16,922 bases of DNA from Acidobacteriota bacterium (GCA_030610025.1 JAUWSP010000010.1:1-16922); one strand, 5' to 3'. Positions 1 to 7,847 are shown, counted from the first letter of the stretch. Translations and numbers: made by a program. The notes: generated by a model from the letters alone, not told the origin.

Positions 1-10
1 GGGTAGCGGC

Positions 11-1006
11 TCAGCCGGAGGATCTGGCGAGGAAAGACTCGAGGCGCTGGCTGAATCTGGGGGCGACCTCGAGATGGGGCTGGCTGCCGCTGTCTTCGAA
101 TACGTCCAGCTCGACCGACGGCACCTGATGCAGCCAGAGGTCCGCGGTCTCGACCGGTGGGGTTCTGGCATGGCGCCCCCAGGCGAGCCAGAGAGGCGCT
201 TTAAGGCGTGAGGTGGCCTCGGCGATGCTGTGATTCAGATAGCCGCTCAGAAAGGCCGCCAGAGGAGCGTGAGCCCCGGGCTGATGGCTGGATCGATAAT
301 AGTAGTCGAGCCTGGCAGCATCGACCTTCTCTGGGGCCTGGAAGACCTCCCTGCGGAGGTACTGGCCGAGGGCAGCCCGGCTGGTGACCAGATTGAGACT
401 CGATCTTCCGAGTACCGGGAACCGCAACAGCCGATGAATCAGAGCGTCCCGCATGTCGGGTTCGTCGCGGCGACCCTCGATTCCGACCGGCCCGACGAGG
501 CCCAGATGGCTTACCAGATCGGGATGATCGACCGCTACCTGGACGGCGTAGGCGGCTGGCAGTCCGGCGGCCACCAGGATGCAGCGCTCCATGACTACGT
601 CGCGTAGGAAGTCGATCAGAAGCTGAATGTAGAGCTCGCCGTCGTAGGTGATGGCGGGTTTGTCCGACCTTCCCCAACCCAGAAGATCCGGCGCGTAGAC
701 GCGATAGCTGCGCGCCAGAACCTCGCTGGCAGGTCTCCATTCCTCGGAGTCGTGACCGGGACCGAAACTGTGCAAGAGCACCAGTGGGGTGCCCAGGCCG
801 AAGCGCTGAAAGGAGATATCACCCTCCTGCCAGGCGAATCTCTCCTGGCGCCCCCAGGCGGGATAGCCTAGCTTCTCGCTACGTCGGGCAATCAGGGCGT
901 TGGCGAGAGCTGGCAGACCGACTGCCGCGCCCCCGAAGAGGAGGCCTTTGACCAGGCGCCTCCGTCGGCCAGAACTCCCCTTGCCGTTGGAGCTCTCGGT
1001 TACCAT
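11..1006 (-). CDS. Tat-signal alpha/beta-hydrolase-fold protein lacking catalytic Ser and Asp
   Basis: The 331-residue product has the layout of an alpha/beta hydrolase. An oxyanion-type strand LVLLHS lies near residues 75-80, a DLLGWGRSDKP segment at 107-117, and a C-terminal PHLEVAP at 310-316 carries the family histidine, H311. The nucleophile elbow, normally G-x-S-x-G, reads AAGLPA, with Gly148 where Ser is expected. The usual acid after the late WG strand is replaced (WGRHA, residues 276-280). Only one triad residue survives, so classical hydrolysis is doubtful; a binding or pseudoenzyme role is inference. The N-terminus has RRRRLVKG followed by a hydrophobic stretch ending near ALANA, which resembles a twin-arginine signal, so export is likely. 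I chose the ATG at 1006 because the open frame further upstream runs across the divergent deformylase start. Confidence is high for the fold and low for the function. Confidence 0.85.
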   Translation of the reverse strand: MVTESSNGKGSSGRRRRLVKGLLFGGAAVGLPALANALIARRSEKLGYPAWGRQERFAWQEGDISFQRFGLGTPLVLLHSFGPGHDSEEWRPASEVLARSYRVYAPDLLGWGRSDKPAITYDGELYIQLLIDFLRDVVMERCILVAAGLPAAYAVQVAVDHPDLVSHLGLVGPVGIEGRRDEPDMRDALIHRLLRFPVLGRSSLNLVTSRAALGQYLRREVFQAPEKVDAARLDYYYRSSHQPGAHAPLAAFLSGYLNHSIAEATSRLKAPLWLAWGRHARTPPVETADLWLHQVPSVELDVFEDSGSQPHLEVAPRFSQRLESFLARSSG

Positions 1007-1128
1007 GACCGGGGACAATAGCACGGTGGCGGTTAAGAGGGTCGAGGCCCCTACAGGCCAATCTGGGGCCAGGTAGAATGGGGCCCGTTGACACCATGAT
1101 GGGAGAGCCCTGAAGGAGAGCCCAGAAG

Positions 1129-1665
1129 ATGAAGCGGAGTATTGTCCGACTCGGTCATCCTGCCCTACGCTCGCGAGCCGAGCCCATTGCCCCGGAGTTG
1201 CTGGCGTCCGACGAGCTGCAAACCCTGATCGGCGAGCTGATCGAAACACTGGAACCCAGGTCGGGAAGCGGGCTGGCTGCTTCCCAGGTAGGCGCCAGCC
1301 ACCAGATCCTGGTGCTGTCTCCGACAGAGGGCGAAGGCATCGAGCAGCCCGGGTCGAAATTGGTGGTCGTCAATCCGTTGTTGGAGCCAGAGCACGCCGA
1401 TCTGGTCTATGACTGGGAGAGTTGCCTTTCCGTGCCAGGTCTCAAGGGCCTGGTTCCCCGTTATCCCAAGGTGCGGCTGCGGGGGCTGAACGCCCAGGGC
1501 GAGTCGCTGGACCTGACGCTGGATGGGCCGCTGGCTCGGCTCGTCCAACACGCCTACGATCACCTCAATGGCGTCGTCTTCCTGGACCGCATGAGAGATC
1601 TCAAGTCCCTCGCCTTCAGTGAAGAATGGGGGCTCTACCTGGCCGACTCGAGCGACGCTGCCTGA
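1129..1665 (+). CDS. def: Peptide deformylase homologue with altered catalytic motif (HAYDH)
   Basis: Peptide deformylase removes the formyl group from the N-terminal Met of new proteins, using a metal held by one Cys and two His. At 178 residues it is close to the usual length. Motif I is GSGLAASQ (46-53; usual GxGLAAPQ). Motif II is ESCLS (97-101; usual EGCLS) and keeps ligand Cys99. Motif III is HAYDH (141-145) where the family has HExDH: both His ligands remain, but the general-base Glu is Ala142. The codon is GCC, two changes from GAA/GAG, so a single read error is unlikely. It is either a much weakened enzyme or a paralogue with another role. An AGGAG-type ribosome site precedes the ATG, and a TAGAAT box at 1074-1079 could be a -10. 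rlmH follows after 9 bp; the often-adjacent fmt is absent. Confidence 0.88.
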   Translation: MKRSIVRLGHPALRSRAEPIAPELLASDELQTLIGELIETLEPRSGSGLAASQVGASHQILVLSPTEGEGIEQPGSKLVVVNPLLEPEHADLVYDWESCLSVPGLKGLVPRYPKVRLRGLNAQGESLDLTLDGPLARLVQHAYDHLNGVVFLDRMRDLKSLAFSEEWGLYLADSSDAA

Positions 1666-1674
1666 GCGCCTCGG

Positions 1675-2151
1675 ATGTCTCGCGATCTGGTAGTGATTTG
1701 GGCTGGGCGGCACCGTCGAGACGAGTGGGAGAAGCTCTGCGAACCTCTCAGGCGACGGATCTCTCGGCACATACGAATCCGAGAGGTCGTGGTGAAGCCG
1801 AAAGCCAGCCGTGGGGATCTGGAGCGCCAGAGAGCGGAAGGTGAAGCTCTCATGGCGGCAGTGCCCGAGGGGGCATGGACGATTGCACTCGACCGTCAGG
1901 GGAAGATGCGGAGCTCCCCCGATCTGGCGATCTGGTTGCAGGCCCGCGTAGATGACTGGAGCGGGCCGTTGGTTTTCCTCATAGGATCTGACCTGGGGCT
2001 GGCGAAAAGTGTTCTGTCACAAGTGCGTGAGCGCATGTCCTTCGGCCCTCTGACGCTTCCACACGAGCTGGCGAGGCTCGTTCTGCTCGAGCAGCTGTAC
2101 AGGGGACTAGCGATCAACGCCGGAATAAAGTACCATCGCGTGCCGTTGTAG
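1675..2151 (+). CDS. rlmH: RlmH-type 23S rRNA (pseudouridine1915-N3)-methyltransferase
   Basis: RlmH is a SPOUT-class, SAM-dependent enzyme that methylates pseudouridine 1915 in helix 69 of 23S rRNA in assembled 70S ribosomes. The 158-residue length matches the family (about 155). The C-terminal signature is clear: LTLPHELAR (126-134), EQLYR (139-143) and a final YH pair (153-154), the region that forms the knotted SAM pocket. The SAM-loop segment usually written IGGxxG reads IGSDLG (103-108), with Ser for the second Gly, a mild deviation. The gene starts 9 bp after def with no obvious strong ribosome site, which suggests translational coupling. Family assignment is confident; retained activity is inferred. 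Confidence 0.9.
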   Translation: MSRDLVVIWAGRHRRDEWEKLCEPLRRRISRHIRIREVVVKPKASRGDLERQRAEGEALMAAVPEGAWTIALDRQGKMRSSPDLAIWLQARVDDWSGPLVFLIGSDLGLAKSVLSQVRERMSFGPLTLPHELARLVLLEQLYRGLAINAGIKYHRVPL

Positions 2152-2196
2152 ATTGCCCGATCTTCAGTCGAGTCAAGTGTGAAAGGAGCGCGGTAG

Positions 2197-2595
2197 GTGG
2201 CAAGAACGTCTGGAGCCAAAAAAGCTACGAAAAAGAAGCCCAATTCCTTCGAGATCTTCCGCAAGAAGCTGGTTGACAATCAGACGGAGATCCTCAATCT
2301 CTACGAGCGTGATTTGAAGGTGGGGCAGGAAGCCAGCGACGATGGTACCGAGGACATCGTCGATCGAGCGAACAATTCCTACAACCGAGAGTTCATGTTC
2401 GCTCTTTCGGACGCCGAAAGGCAGATGTTGTTGGAGATCGAAGACGCTCTGGAGCGCTTGGATGGAGGCGAGTACGGTTCCTGTCTCAACTGTTCCGACA
2501 CGATTCCCAAGGCCCGGTTGCGGGCCGTACCCTGGACACGATACTGCATCGACTGCCAGGAGCAGGCCGAGCAGGGCGTCATTCTGGAGGCCTAG
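2197..2595 (+). CDS. DksA/TraR-family C4 zinc-finger regulator
   Basis: The 132-residue protein resembles DksA-type factors, which enter the RNA polymerase secondary channel and tune promoter response, often with ppGpp. A Lys-rich N-terminus (AKKATKKK) precedes a helical region whose tip carries D53-I-V-D56-R-A58. This matches the DxxDxA motif needed for DksA action. The C-terminus has a C4 zinc finger with Cys96, Cys99, Cys117 and Cys120. The start is GTG, supported by GAAAGGAG at 2181-2188 with 8 bp spacing, the best ribosome site in this operon. It lies 45 bp after rlmH and 30 bp before the LapAB-like gene, probably co-transcribed. Whether it is the main DksA or one of several paralogues cannot be told from the window. 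Confidence 0.9.
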   Translation: MARTSGAKKATKKKPNSFEIFRKKLVDNQTEILNLYERDLKVGQEASDDGTEDIVDRANNSYNREFMFALSDAERQMLLEIEDALERLDGGEYGSCLNCSDTIPKARLRAVPWTRYCIDCQEQAEQGVILEA

Positions 2596-2625
2596 AGGCT
2601 TCAAGGACGCCAGTGTGAATCGCTG

Positions 2626-3798
2626 ATGCGAATTCGGACGGTCATTGGCACGCTCATAGCACTGGTCCTCGTTGTCCTCGTCGCCTACCTCACACAACAC
2701 AACATCGGGTTGCTGAGCCAGCCGTTCGCGCTGACAAATCAGCGCACGGTACCACTCTACGTGGTGGTCGTGGCTGCGTTTCTCGTCGGTTTCCTGCCGA
2801 TCGTGTCCATCCTGGTGGTGCAGGCTCTGAAGCGCGACCTGGCGGAGAGGCGCGGGCGGCAGTTCGAACGGGAGGCCAACAGCGCCCGCAGCAGCTTTCG
2901 CCGTGCCCTGGACTATCGGTCCGATAACCAGTGGCAGAAAGCGGCTGAAGAGTTCGAAGTGGCTCTGGCCGCTCAACCGGAAGACTTCACGGGCCTGCTT
3001 CACCTCGGTGAGGTGCTGCGTCGGCAGGGGCGAACCGAAGAAGCGATAGAGCTGCATCGCCGGGCCTCGGTGTTGTATCCACAAAGCGTGGCCGTGCTGT
3101 ACGAGATGGCCGAGGACTACACCGCCCAGGGGTCACCCGAGGTAGCGCAGGAGATCCATGAGCGCATCTTGCGTGACTTTCCGGGTAGTGGTCTGCACAT
3201 CCTGCGGCAGCGCAGGGGTTCGGCTCTCGAAAGGAGAGATTGGCCAGAAGCGCAGCGTCTTCAAGAGGCTATCGCCACGCTGGTAGGGGAGGTCGGTGAG
3301 GCGGCCGATAGCGGCCCCGAGGCGGGAATCGAGCGAGGTCTGGCCTACGAACTGGCGGTCCGGGCATTGGACAACGAGCAGTTCTCCGTGGCGAAGAGCG
3401 CCTTCGAGAAGATCCTGTCCGAGGAGCCAGGATTCGTTCCAGCCCGAATCATGTTGGGAGAAACGCTGTTGCTGGAAGGGGACGGGGCGGGGGCGGTGTC
3501 AGAGTGGCGCCTGGGATTCGAGACCACCGGCAGCCCTACGTTTCTGCAGCGTATCGAGGACCACTTCATCGAGCGAGGCGATCCGCTACAGGCGATCGAG
3601 ACCCTTCACGCAGTCATCGCCAACGCGGAGAACGATCTGCAGCCGAGGTTGTTTCTGGGTCGACTCTACAATCGGGTCGAGATGAACGACGAGGCCCTTC
3701 GGATCCTGCAGGCAGTTCGCGAGCGAGTCCGCCGGTCCCCCATCTACCACTATCTCCTGGCCCGTCTACATGAGCGCCGAGGTGAGCTGGAAAAGTAG
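2626..3798 (+). CDS. LapA-LapB-like membrane TPR protein, ending at an in-frame amber codon
   Basis: The first 80 residues hold two membrane helices (about 5-22 and 43-66) with a short intervening segment and a basic C-side (ALKRDLAERRGR), the layout of LapA (DUF1049). From about residue 85 to 390 the protein consists of TPR-type helical repeats, as in LapB (YciM). In E. coli, LapA and LapB assist LPS assembly, and LapB controls LpxC turnover by FtsH; here the two appear fused. The frame stops with TAG at 3796-3798, but the same frame continues directly into a four-Cys rubredoxin-like domain, exactly what follows the TPRs in LapB. The LPS role is inference from the family. A shorter functional protein, readthrough, reinitiation or a recent nonsense mutation are all possible. 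Confidence 0.82.
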   Translation: MRIRTVIGTLIALVLVVLVAYLTQHNIGLLSQPFALTNQRTVPLYVVVVAAFLVGFLPIVSILVVQALKRDLAERRGRQFEREANSARSSFRRALDYRSDNQWQKAAEEFEVALAAQPEDFTGLLHLGEVLRRQGRTEEAIELHRRASVLYPQSVAVLYEMAEDYTAQGSPEVAQEIHERILRDFPGSGLHILRQRRGSALERRDWPEAQRLQEAIATLVGEVGEAADSGPEAGIERGLAYELAVRALDNEQFSVAKSAFEKILSEEPGFVPARIMLGETLLLEGDGAGAVSEWRLGFETTGSPTFLQRIEDHFIERGDPLQAIETLHAVIANAENDLQPRLFLGRLYNRVEMNDEALRILQAVRERVRRSPIYHYLLARLHERRGELEK

Positions 3799-4029
3799 GT
3801 GGAGGCCTATGTGACCTGTAGCGAGCAAGCCGGCATTCCGGTGTCGGAGTACATCTGTCGTATCTGCGGTAGCACGGAGTCGTCGTGGCAGGCGCATTGC
3901 GACCAATGTGGCGCTTGGAACTCGATCGAGGTCGACCTGGATGAGGAGCGGCTCTCGGTGTCGGATCTCGGTCTCAAGGAGCGCCCTGTCTGGACTGCCT
4001 GGCAGGATAGGCCCAACGGAACCAGATAG
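3799..4029 (+). CDS. Rubredoxin-type zinc domain (LapB C-terminus), separated by an amber codon
   Basis: This 76-residue frame starts with GTG immediately after the TAG of the preceding gene and lies in the same reading frame. It contains Cys20-x2-Cys23 and Cys34-x2-Cys37 followed by GAWNSIE, matching the rubredoxin-like metal domain at the LapB C-terminus, which packs against the TPRs and is needed for LapB function in E. coli. The join reads LEK-stop-VEAY, so a CAG-to-TAG change would restore one continuous protein of 468 residues. A weak GAGGTGA element sits about 13 bp before the GTG, so independent initiation or stop-start coupling is possible. Internal GTG codons at 3811 and 3841 are alternative starts. 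Domain identity is fairly sure; translation as a separate protein is not. Confidence 0.6.
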   Translation: MEAYVTCSEQAGIPVSEYICRICGSTESSWQAHCDQCGAWNSIEVDLDEERLSVSDLGLKERPVWTAWQDRPNGTR

Positions 4030-4090
4030 CCGTAGCGATAGTCTCTTGGGGCGCCAACGTCCCACCAGCCTTGAAGATAGACCCTGCGCC

Positions 4091-5554
4091 ATGTCCGAAG
4101 CACTAGAGGCCGTTCTCAGATCCATCGACGAAGGACAGAACCTGCCTTTGTATCTGGTGGCGGGCGACCGGGTTCTGGCCGAGCCCGCAGCCATTCAGCT
4201 TGGCCAGGCGCTCGGAAAGTCCGTTGGCTGCGAGCCGGAGATCCATCGTCGCCCGGCTGACCTGGGTTCCGTGCTGGCCGATCTCAAGACCTACTCTCTC
4301 TTCGCCCCCGCCAAGGTCGTCGTGGTTGTCGAGTCCTCGGTCCTGGCCGACTCCGGCGCGGCTGCGGATCTGTTGGACGAGGCTGTCGAGGCACTCCCGG
4401 TGGGCAGGGAGACCGTGGAGTTGTCAACCGCGGAAAGACGAGCCGCTGGACGACTGCTCCAGACGCTGCGCCTTTTTCAGATCGATCCCGCGACGGCCGC
4501 CCCTGAAGAGGTTCTCTCCAGCCTGCCCCCCTGGGCCTTGAAGGGAGGTACCCGCTACAGGCAGGCCCACGGGAATCGTCCGAGGGGTCCACGGCAGGTC
4601 GAGGAGGTCCGGGCCCAGCTGGCCGAGCTTTTGGACGCAGCCCTGTCGAACGGGTTGCGCGGTTGGGCCGATACCGATGTCGGTGAGCTGGTCGATGCGG
4701 TCGAACGGGGACTTCCCGACGGACATGCGCTGGTTCTGGCGGAGAGTGCGGTTGCGAAGCAGCACCCCCTGGTCGAGACCCTGCAGGCTCAGGACGCTCT
4801 TGTGGCGGTGGGTCGAGTCGCGGTAGCAAAAGGCGGCGGCTGGCAAGGTGTGGAGCTCCTCTCCGGTGAGTTGCAACGGGAGACCGGGGTCGGCATTGCC
4901 GGGCCTGCCCTGCAGGAATTGGCTCGCCGGACCATCGTTCGAAGCACCGCCAGGGGGTCCGGCCCGGACGCGGTCGATGCCGACTCTACAGCGCGCTTCG
5001 CTGCCGAGTATCGCAAGCTGGCAACGATGGTGTCGGGCGACTCCATCGATCGGCAGCTGGTCGAGGCCACGGTGGAGGATAGGGGTGATGAGGACGCCTG
5101 GAAGATTCTCGATGCGATCGGCGCCGGGGACCTGCAAGATGCTCTTCACCGTATGCACCGGCTCTTGAGCTCGGCGGAGGATCCGATTGCCGCCCGCTTG
5201 TCGTTCTTCTCGCTGATCGCCTCTTTCGGTCGGCAGCTCGCTGCTGTTGTGGCTCTATTGGAGTGTACTGGGGTGCCCAGAAACGAGACGAGCTATCCGC
5301 GATTCAAGACGCAGATCGCTCCTGCATTGCAATCGGACACCGCAGAAGGCCTGAAGAGTCCGGTCGCCAAGCTTCACCCCTATCGCTTGTTCAGGGTCTA
5401 TCAGACGGCTTGCAAGATCCCGGCCTCCGAGATTGCCGATCTGCCGTCGCGTATCCTGCAAACGGAGCTCAGGCTCAAAGGCGAGAGCAGCGAGCCGGAC
5501 GCGGCTCTGACGGCCCTGATCTGCGACCTGGCCTCTGCATCCCATCGTGCCTGA
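4091..5554 (+). CDS. holA: DNA polymerase III delta subunit-like protein, enlarged
   Basis: The delta subunit opens the beta sliding clamp within the clamp loader. The N-terminus (LYLVAGDRVLAEPAA, then TYSLFAPAKVVVVVES) matches the family start, where the first strand of the AAA-like fold is followed by the LF..kkvvvv strand. The C-terminal third (about 340-480), with its FFSLIASFGRQLAAV helix and late ELRLKG segment, matches the delta collar domain. At 487 residues it exceeds the usual length of about 340. The excess seems to lie mainly at residues 110-215, a stretch without clear family motifs. I chose the ATG at 4091 because upstream in-frame codons overlap the zinc-domain gene. The stop overlaps the mutM start by 8 bp, so translation is probably coupled. 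Family assignment is moderately confident. Confidence 0.75.
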   Translation: MSEALEAVLRSIDEGQNLPLYLVAGDRVLAEPAAIQLGQALGKSVGCEPEIHRRPADLGSVLADLKTYSLFAPAKVVVVVESSVLADSGAAADLLDEAVEALPVGRETVELSTAERRAAGRLLQTLRLFQIDPATAAPEEVLSSLPPWALKGGTRYRQAHGNRPRGPRQVEEVRAQLAELLDAALSNGLRGWADTDVGELVDAVERGLPDGHALVLAESAVAKQHPLVETLQAQDALVAVGRVAVAKGGGWQGVELLSGELQRETGVGIAGPALQELARRTIVRSTARGSGPDAVDADSTARFAAEYRKLATMVSGDSIDRQLVEATVEDRGDEDAWKILDAIGAGDLQDALHRMHRLLSSAEDPIAARLSFFSLIASFGRQLAAVVALLECTGVPRNETSYPRFKTQIAPALQSDTAEGLKSPVAKLHPYRLFRVYQTACKIPASEIADLPSRILQTELRLKGESSEPDAALTALICDLASASHRA

Positions 5555-6371
5555 GCTACCAGAGGTCGAAGTGCTGCGCCGCAGCCTGGAACCTCGAATC
5601 CGCGGCAAGCGGATCGAGACCGTGCGAGTTTGGAGCAGCGCACTTCGGGAACCTGTGAACGGCCAGATTCTCCGTCGTCGACTGATGGGTCGTAGAGTTC
5701 TCGGGGCAGACCGGCGAGCCAAGTACCTGCTCTTGCACGTCGAAGGGGGCTCGACCCTCGTGGTGCACCTGGGGATGAGCGGCCAGCTGACCCTCGTGGG
5801 CAAGGCCGAGCCTCGCCAGGCACACGAGCATGTTGGCTTCTTCCTGACTTCTGGCGAGCGACTCCGATTTCGCGACCCAAGGCGATTCGGGCTGGTCTTC
5901 GCTCTGCCGACGGCTCGACTGCTGACAGACCGGCACTTCCGACACCTCGGTGTCGAGCCCCTGGGGCCATCGTTCTCGGGCCAGGTCCTGGCGGCGCGAG
6001 CCGAAGGCCGGCGGGGTCCGGTGAAGAACTACCTCATGGATGCCCGTGTTGCCGTGGGGGTCGGCAACATCTATGCCTCAGAGGCTCTCTTCGACGCCGG
6101 TATCCATCCGCGCAGATCGGTAGGCCGAATCTCGGCGGCGAGTTGGCAGAGGCTTGCCAGGTCCGTCAGGCACACACTCGGCCAGGCAATAGAGCAGGGT
6201 GGAACGACTCTCAACGATTTCACTGACGGAAGTGGAAATGAGGGCTATTTCCAGGTTTCTCTCGAGGTCTATGGTCGCTCTGGTAAGGATTGTTCCCGCT
6301 GCTGTGCCGTTATCCGAAAGATCGTGCAAGCGGGCAGGAGCACCTACTACTGTCCGCGATGTCAGAGGTAA
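5547..6371 (+). CDS. mutM: Formamidopyrimidine-DNA glycosylase MutM (Fpg)
   Basis: MutM is a bifunctional glycosylase/AP lyase that removes 8-oxoguanine and ring-opened purines. After GTG the protein begins M-P2-E3-L-P-E-V-E, giving the catalytic N-terminal Pro2 and Glu3. Lys59 lies in the conserved RRAKYLLL segment. The helix-two-turn-helix signature VGVGNIYASEALF is intact. The C-terminal zinc finger has Cys249, Cys252, Cys269 and Cys272 with the QAGRSTYYC core that contacts DNA. Its 274 residues match the family (269 in E. coli). The GTG start is fixed by the absolute need for PELPEVE and overlaps the holA stop by 8 bp. All key residues are present, so activity is expected. Confidence 0.97.
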   Translation: MPELPEVEVLRRSLEPRIRGKRIETVRVWSSALREPVNGQILRRRLMGRRVLGADRRAKYLLLHVEGGSTLVVHLGMSGQLTLVGKAEPRQAHEHVGFFLTSGERLRFRDPRRFGLVFALPTARLLTDRHFRHLGVEPLGPSFSGQVLAARAEGRRGPVKNYLMDARVAVGVGNIYASEALFDAGIHPRRSVGRISAASWQRLARSVRHTLGQAIEQGGTTLNDFTDGSGNEGYFQVSLEVYGRSGKDCSRCCAVIRKIVQAGRSTYYCPRCQR

Positions 6372-6393
6372 CTGGAGGGAGGGCGCTTTGATC

Positions 6394-7113
6394 GTGAAAG
6401 GGGTTCTGCTCGACATGGGGGGTGTGGTCCTGGAGATGGCCGGTGCCCGGGGCTTTCCTGTCGAGAGATTGGATTGGCGAGGGCGTGAAGCCATGGTTCG
6501 GCTCATCAGGGCACAGGGCGGCAGGCTGGGCCGGGATGATCTGGAGACCCTGCTCTTTACTCCCTGGCGTCTCGACTATCAGCGGCGTGTCGCAATGGGC
6601 CGCGAAGCAGCTTGGGAGCCGCATCTGGAGAGACTGCGTGGAGCGGCTGGGATTACGACTCCCGACCTGCAACTTCTGGAGGCATGGTTCCGCCCCTATG
6701 GCGAGCAGCTACGACCCATCGCAGGCGCTGTCGAAGCCCTCGAGAGTCTGAGAGCCAGCGGGTTCGAGCTGGCCCTGGTCTCCAACGTACCTTTGCCAGG
6801 TGCTCTTTACGAGCAGGTCCTGCGTCGCCACGGCCTCTCGGACACCTTTCGATCTCGGCGGTTCAGCTACGACTGTGGCACCCGCAAGCCCTCCCCGGCA
6901 CTGCTGAGGAGGGCTCTGCAGGATCTGGGTGTCGGCAAAGAAGCGTCGATCATGGTCGGAGATCGCCGAGATCGCGACATTGGCGCTGGTCGAGCGGCCG
7001 GCCTGGCGACGGTCTGGATCCGGGGTGAGTTCGATGACGGTCCGGCAGCCGACGCCGAGATCGGATCGCTGGCGGATTTGCCCGAGCTCCTGGGGTCCTG
7101 GACCGACGGCTGA
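6394..7113 (+). CDS. HAD-superfamily (subfamily IA) phosphatase-like hydrolase
   Basis: HAD enzymes use an Asp nucleophile, mostly to cleave phosphate esters. Motif I is LLDMGGVV with nucleophile Asp7; the DxGG form is typical of the YihX/epoxide-hydrolase-like branch rather than DxD. Motif II is LALVSN (Ser130), motif III is CGTRKPS (Lys165), and motif IV is VGDRRDRD (Asp190, with Asp193/Asp195). An alpha-helical cap lies between about residues 15 and 105. The substrate cannot be predicted. The start is uncertain: GTG 6394 and TTG 6388 both sit behind GGAGGGAGGG at 6374-6383. Much longer versions of the frame run back inside mutM and are rejected. It lies 22 bp after mutM and 38 bp before udk, in the same operon. 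Confidence 0.88.
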   Translation: MKGVLLDMGGVVLEMAGARGFPVERLDWRGREAMVRLIRAQGGRLGRDDLETLLFTPWRLDYQRRVAMGREAAWEPHLERLRGAAGITTPDLQLLEAWFRPYGEQLRPIAGAVEALESLRASGFELALVSNVPLPGALYEQVLRRHGLSDTFRSRRFSYDCGTRKPSPALLRRALQDLGVGKEASIMVGDRRDRDIGAGRAAGLATVWIRGEFDDGPAADAEIGSLADLPELLGSWTDG

Positions 7114-7151
7114 AGTCGAAGCAGAGCGGCTGCCGAGATAAGATCGGATGG

Positions 7152-7799
7152 ATGCTCGAAACGGGACGGACGATACCGGTCGCTCTTGGAGTGGCCGGTG
7201 GCACGGGCTCCGGAAAGACGACAGTTGCGCAGGCCATCTTGCGCGCCGTCGGCCCCGGCCGGATTGCATCCCTGGCACAGGACAGCTACTACAAGGACAT
7301 CGAGTGGAGCTCGGATGAGGAGCTGTTGCGGCACAACTTCGACCACCCCGAAGCGGTGGATACCGATCTGCTGGTGAGTCATCTGCTGGCACTCAAGGCA
7401 GGAGAGCCAGCCGAGGTGCCAATCTACGACTTCGTGGCCCATGCCCGCACCGAGCGCAGCGAGAGGGTCGAGTCGCACCCGGTGATCCTGATCGAGGGAA
7501 TCCTGCTGTTGGCCGAGCCGCGAATCCGGGAGCTGCTGGACTTCAAGATCTATGTCGATACCGCAGCGGATATCCGGTTGATTCGTCGTCTACGCAGGGA
7601 CATGAACGAACGGGGTCGAAGTCTCGAGGATATTCTGCGCCAGTATGTGACCACGGTTCGGCCCATGCACGAGGAGTTTGTCGAGCCTTCCAAGCGCTGG
7701 GCCGATGTCATCGTGCCCGAAGGAGGAGAGAACCGGGTCGCTCTCGAGATGGTCATCGCTCGCATCGAGCAACTCCTGACGAACGATCAGCCAGAGTAG
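7152..7799 (+). CDS. udk: Uridine kinase
   Basis: Uridine/cytidine kinase phosphorylates uridine and cytidine to UMP and CMP in pyrimidine salvage. The 215-residue protein (E. coli 213) has a Walker A loop GGTGSGKTT (16-24), the substrate-binding QDSYYKD (43-49), HNFDHPEA (about 61-68), and a Walker B-like strand VILIEGILLL. The lid region RLIRRLRRDMNERGRS and the later RQYVTTVRPMHEEFVEPSK segment are the family's C-terminal signatures. All recognisable functional motifs are present. It is the last gene of the rightward run; the noncoding repeat region begins right after its TAG. No strong ribosome site precedes the ATG. Confidence 0.95.
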   Translation: MLETGRTIPVALGVAGGTGSGKTTVAQAILRAVGPGRIASLAQDSYYKDIEWSSDEELLRHNFDHPEAVDTDLLVSHLLALKAGEPAEVPIYDFVAHARTERSERVESHPVILIEGILLLAEPRIRELLDFKIYVDTAADIRLIRRLRRDMNERGRSLEDILRQYVTTVRPMHEEFVEPSKRWADVIVPEGGENRVALEMVIARIEQLLTNDQPE

Positions 7800-7847
7800 G
7801 GTCCTGGGGCCCTGAGGCTGGGGTCCTGGATACCCCCCTGTCGCGTT

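Noticed and set aside
1088..1093. Exact TTGACA before def
   Set aside because: The matching -10 position (about 1111-1116, TGAAGG) is poor and would overlap the ribosome site, so it is probably chance.
6199..6393. N-terminal extension of the HAD gene
   Set aside because: It lies entirely inside the conserved C-terminal part of mutM in another frame and has no HAD-like sequence.
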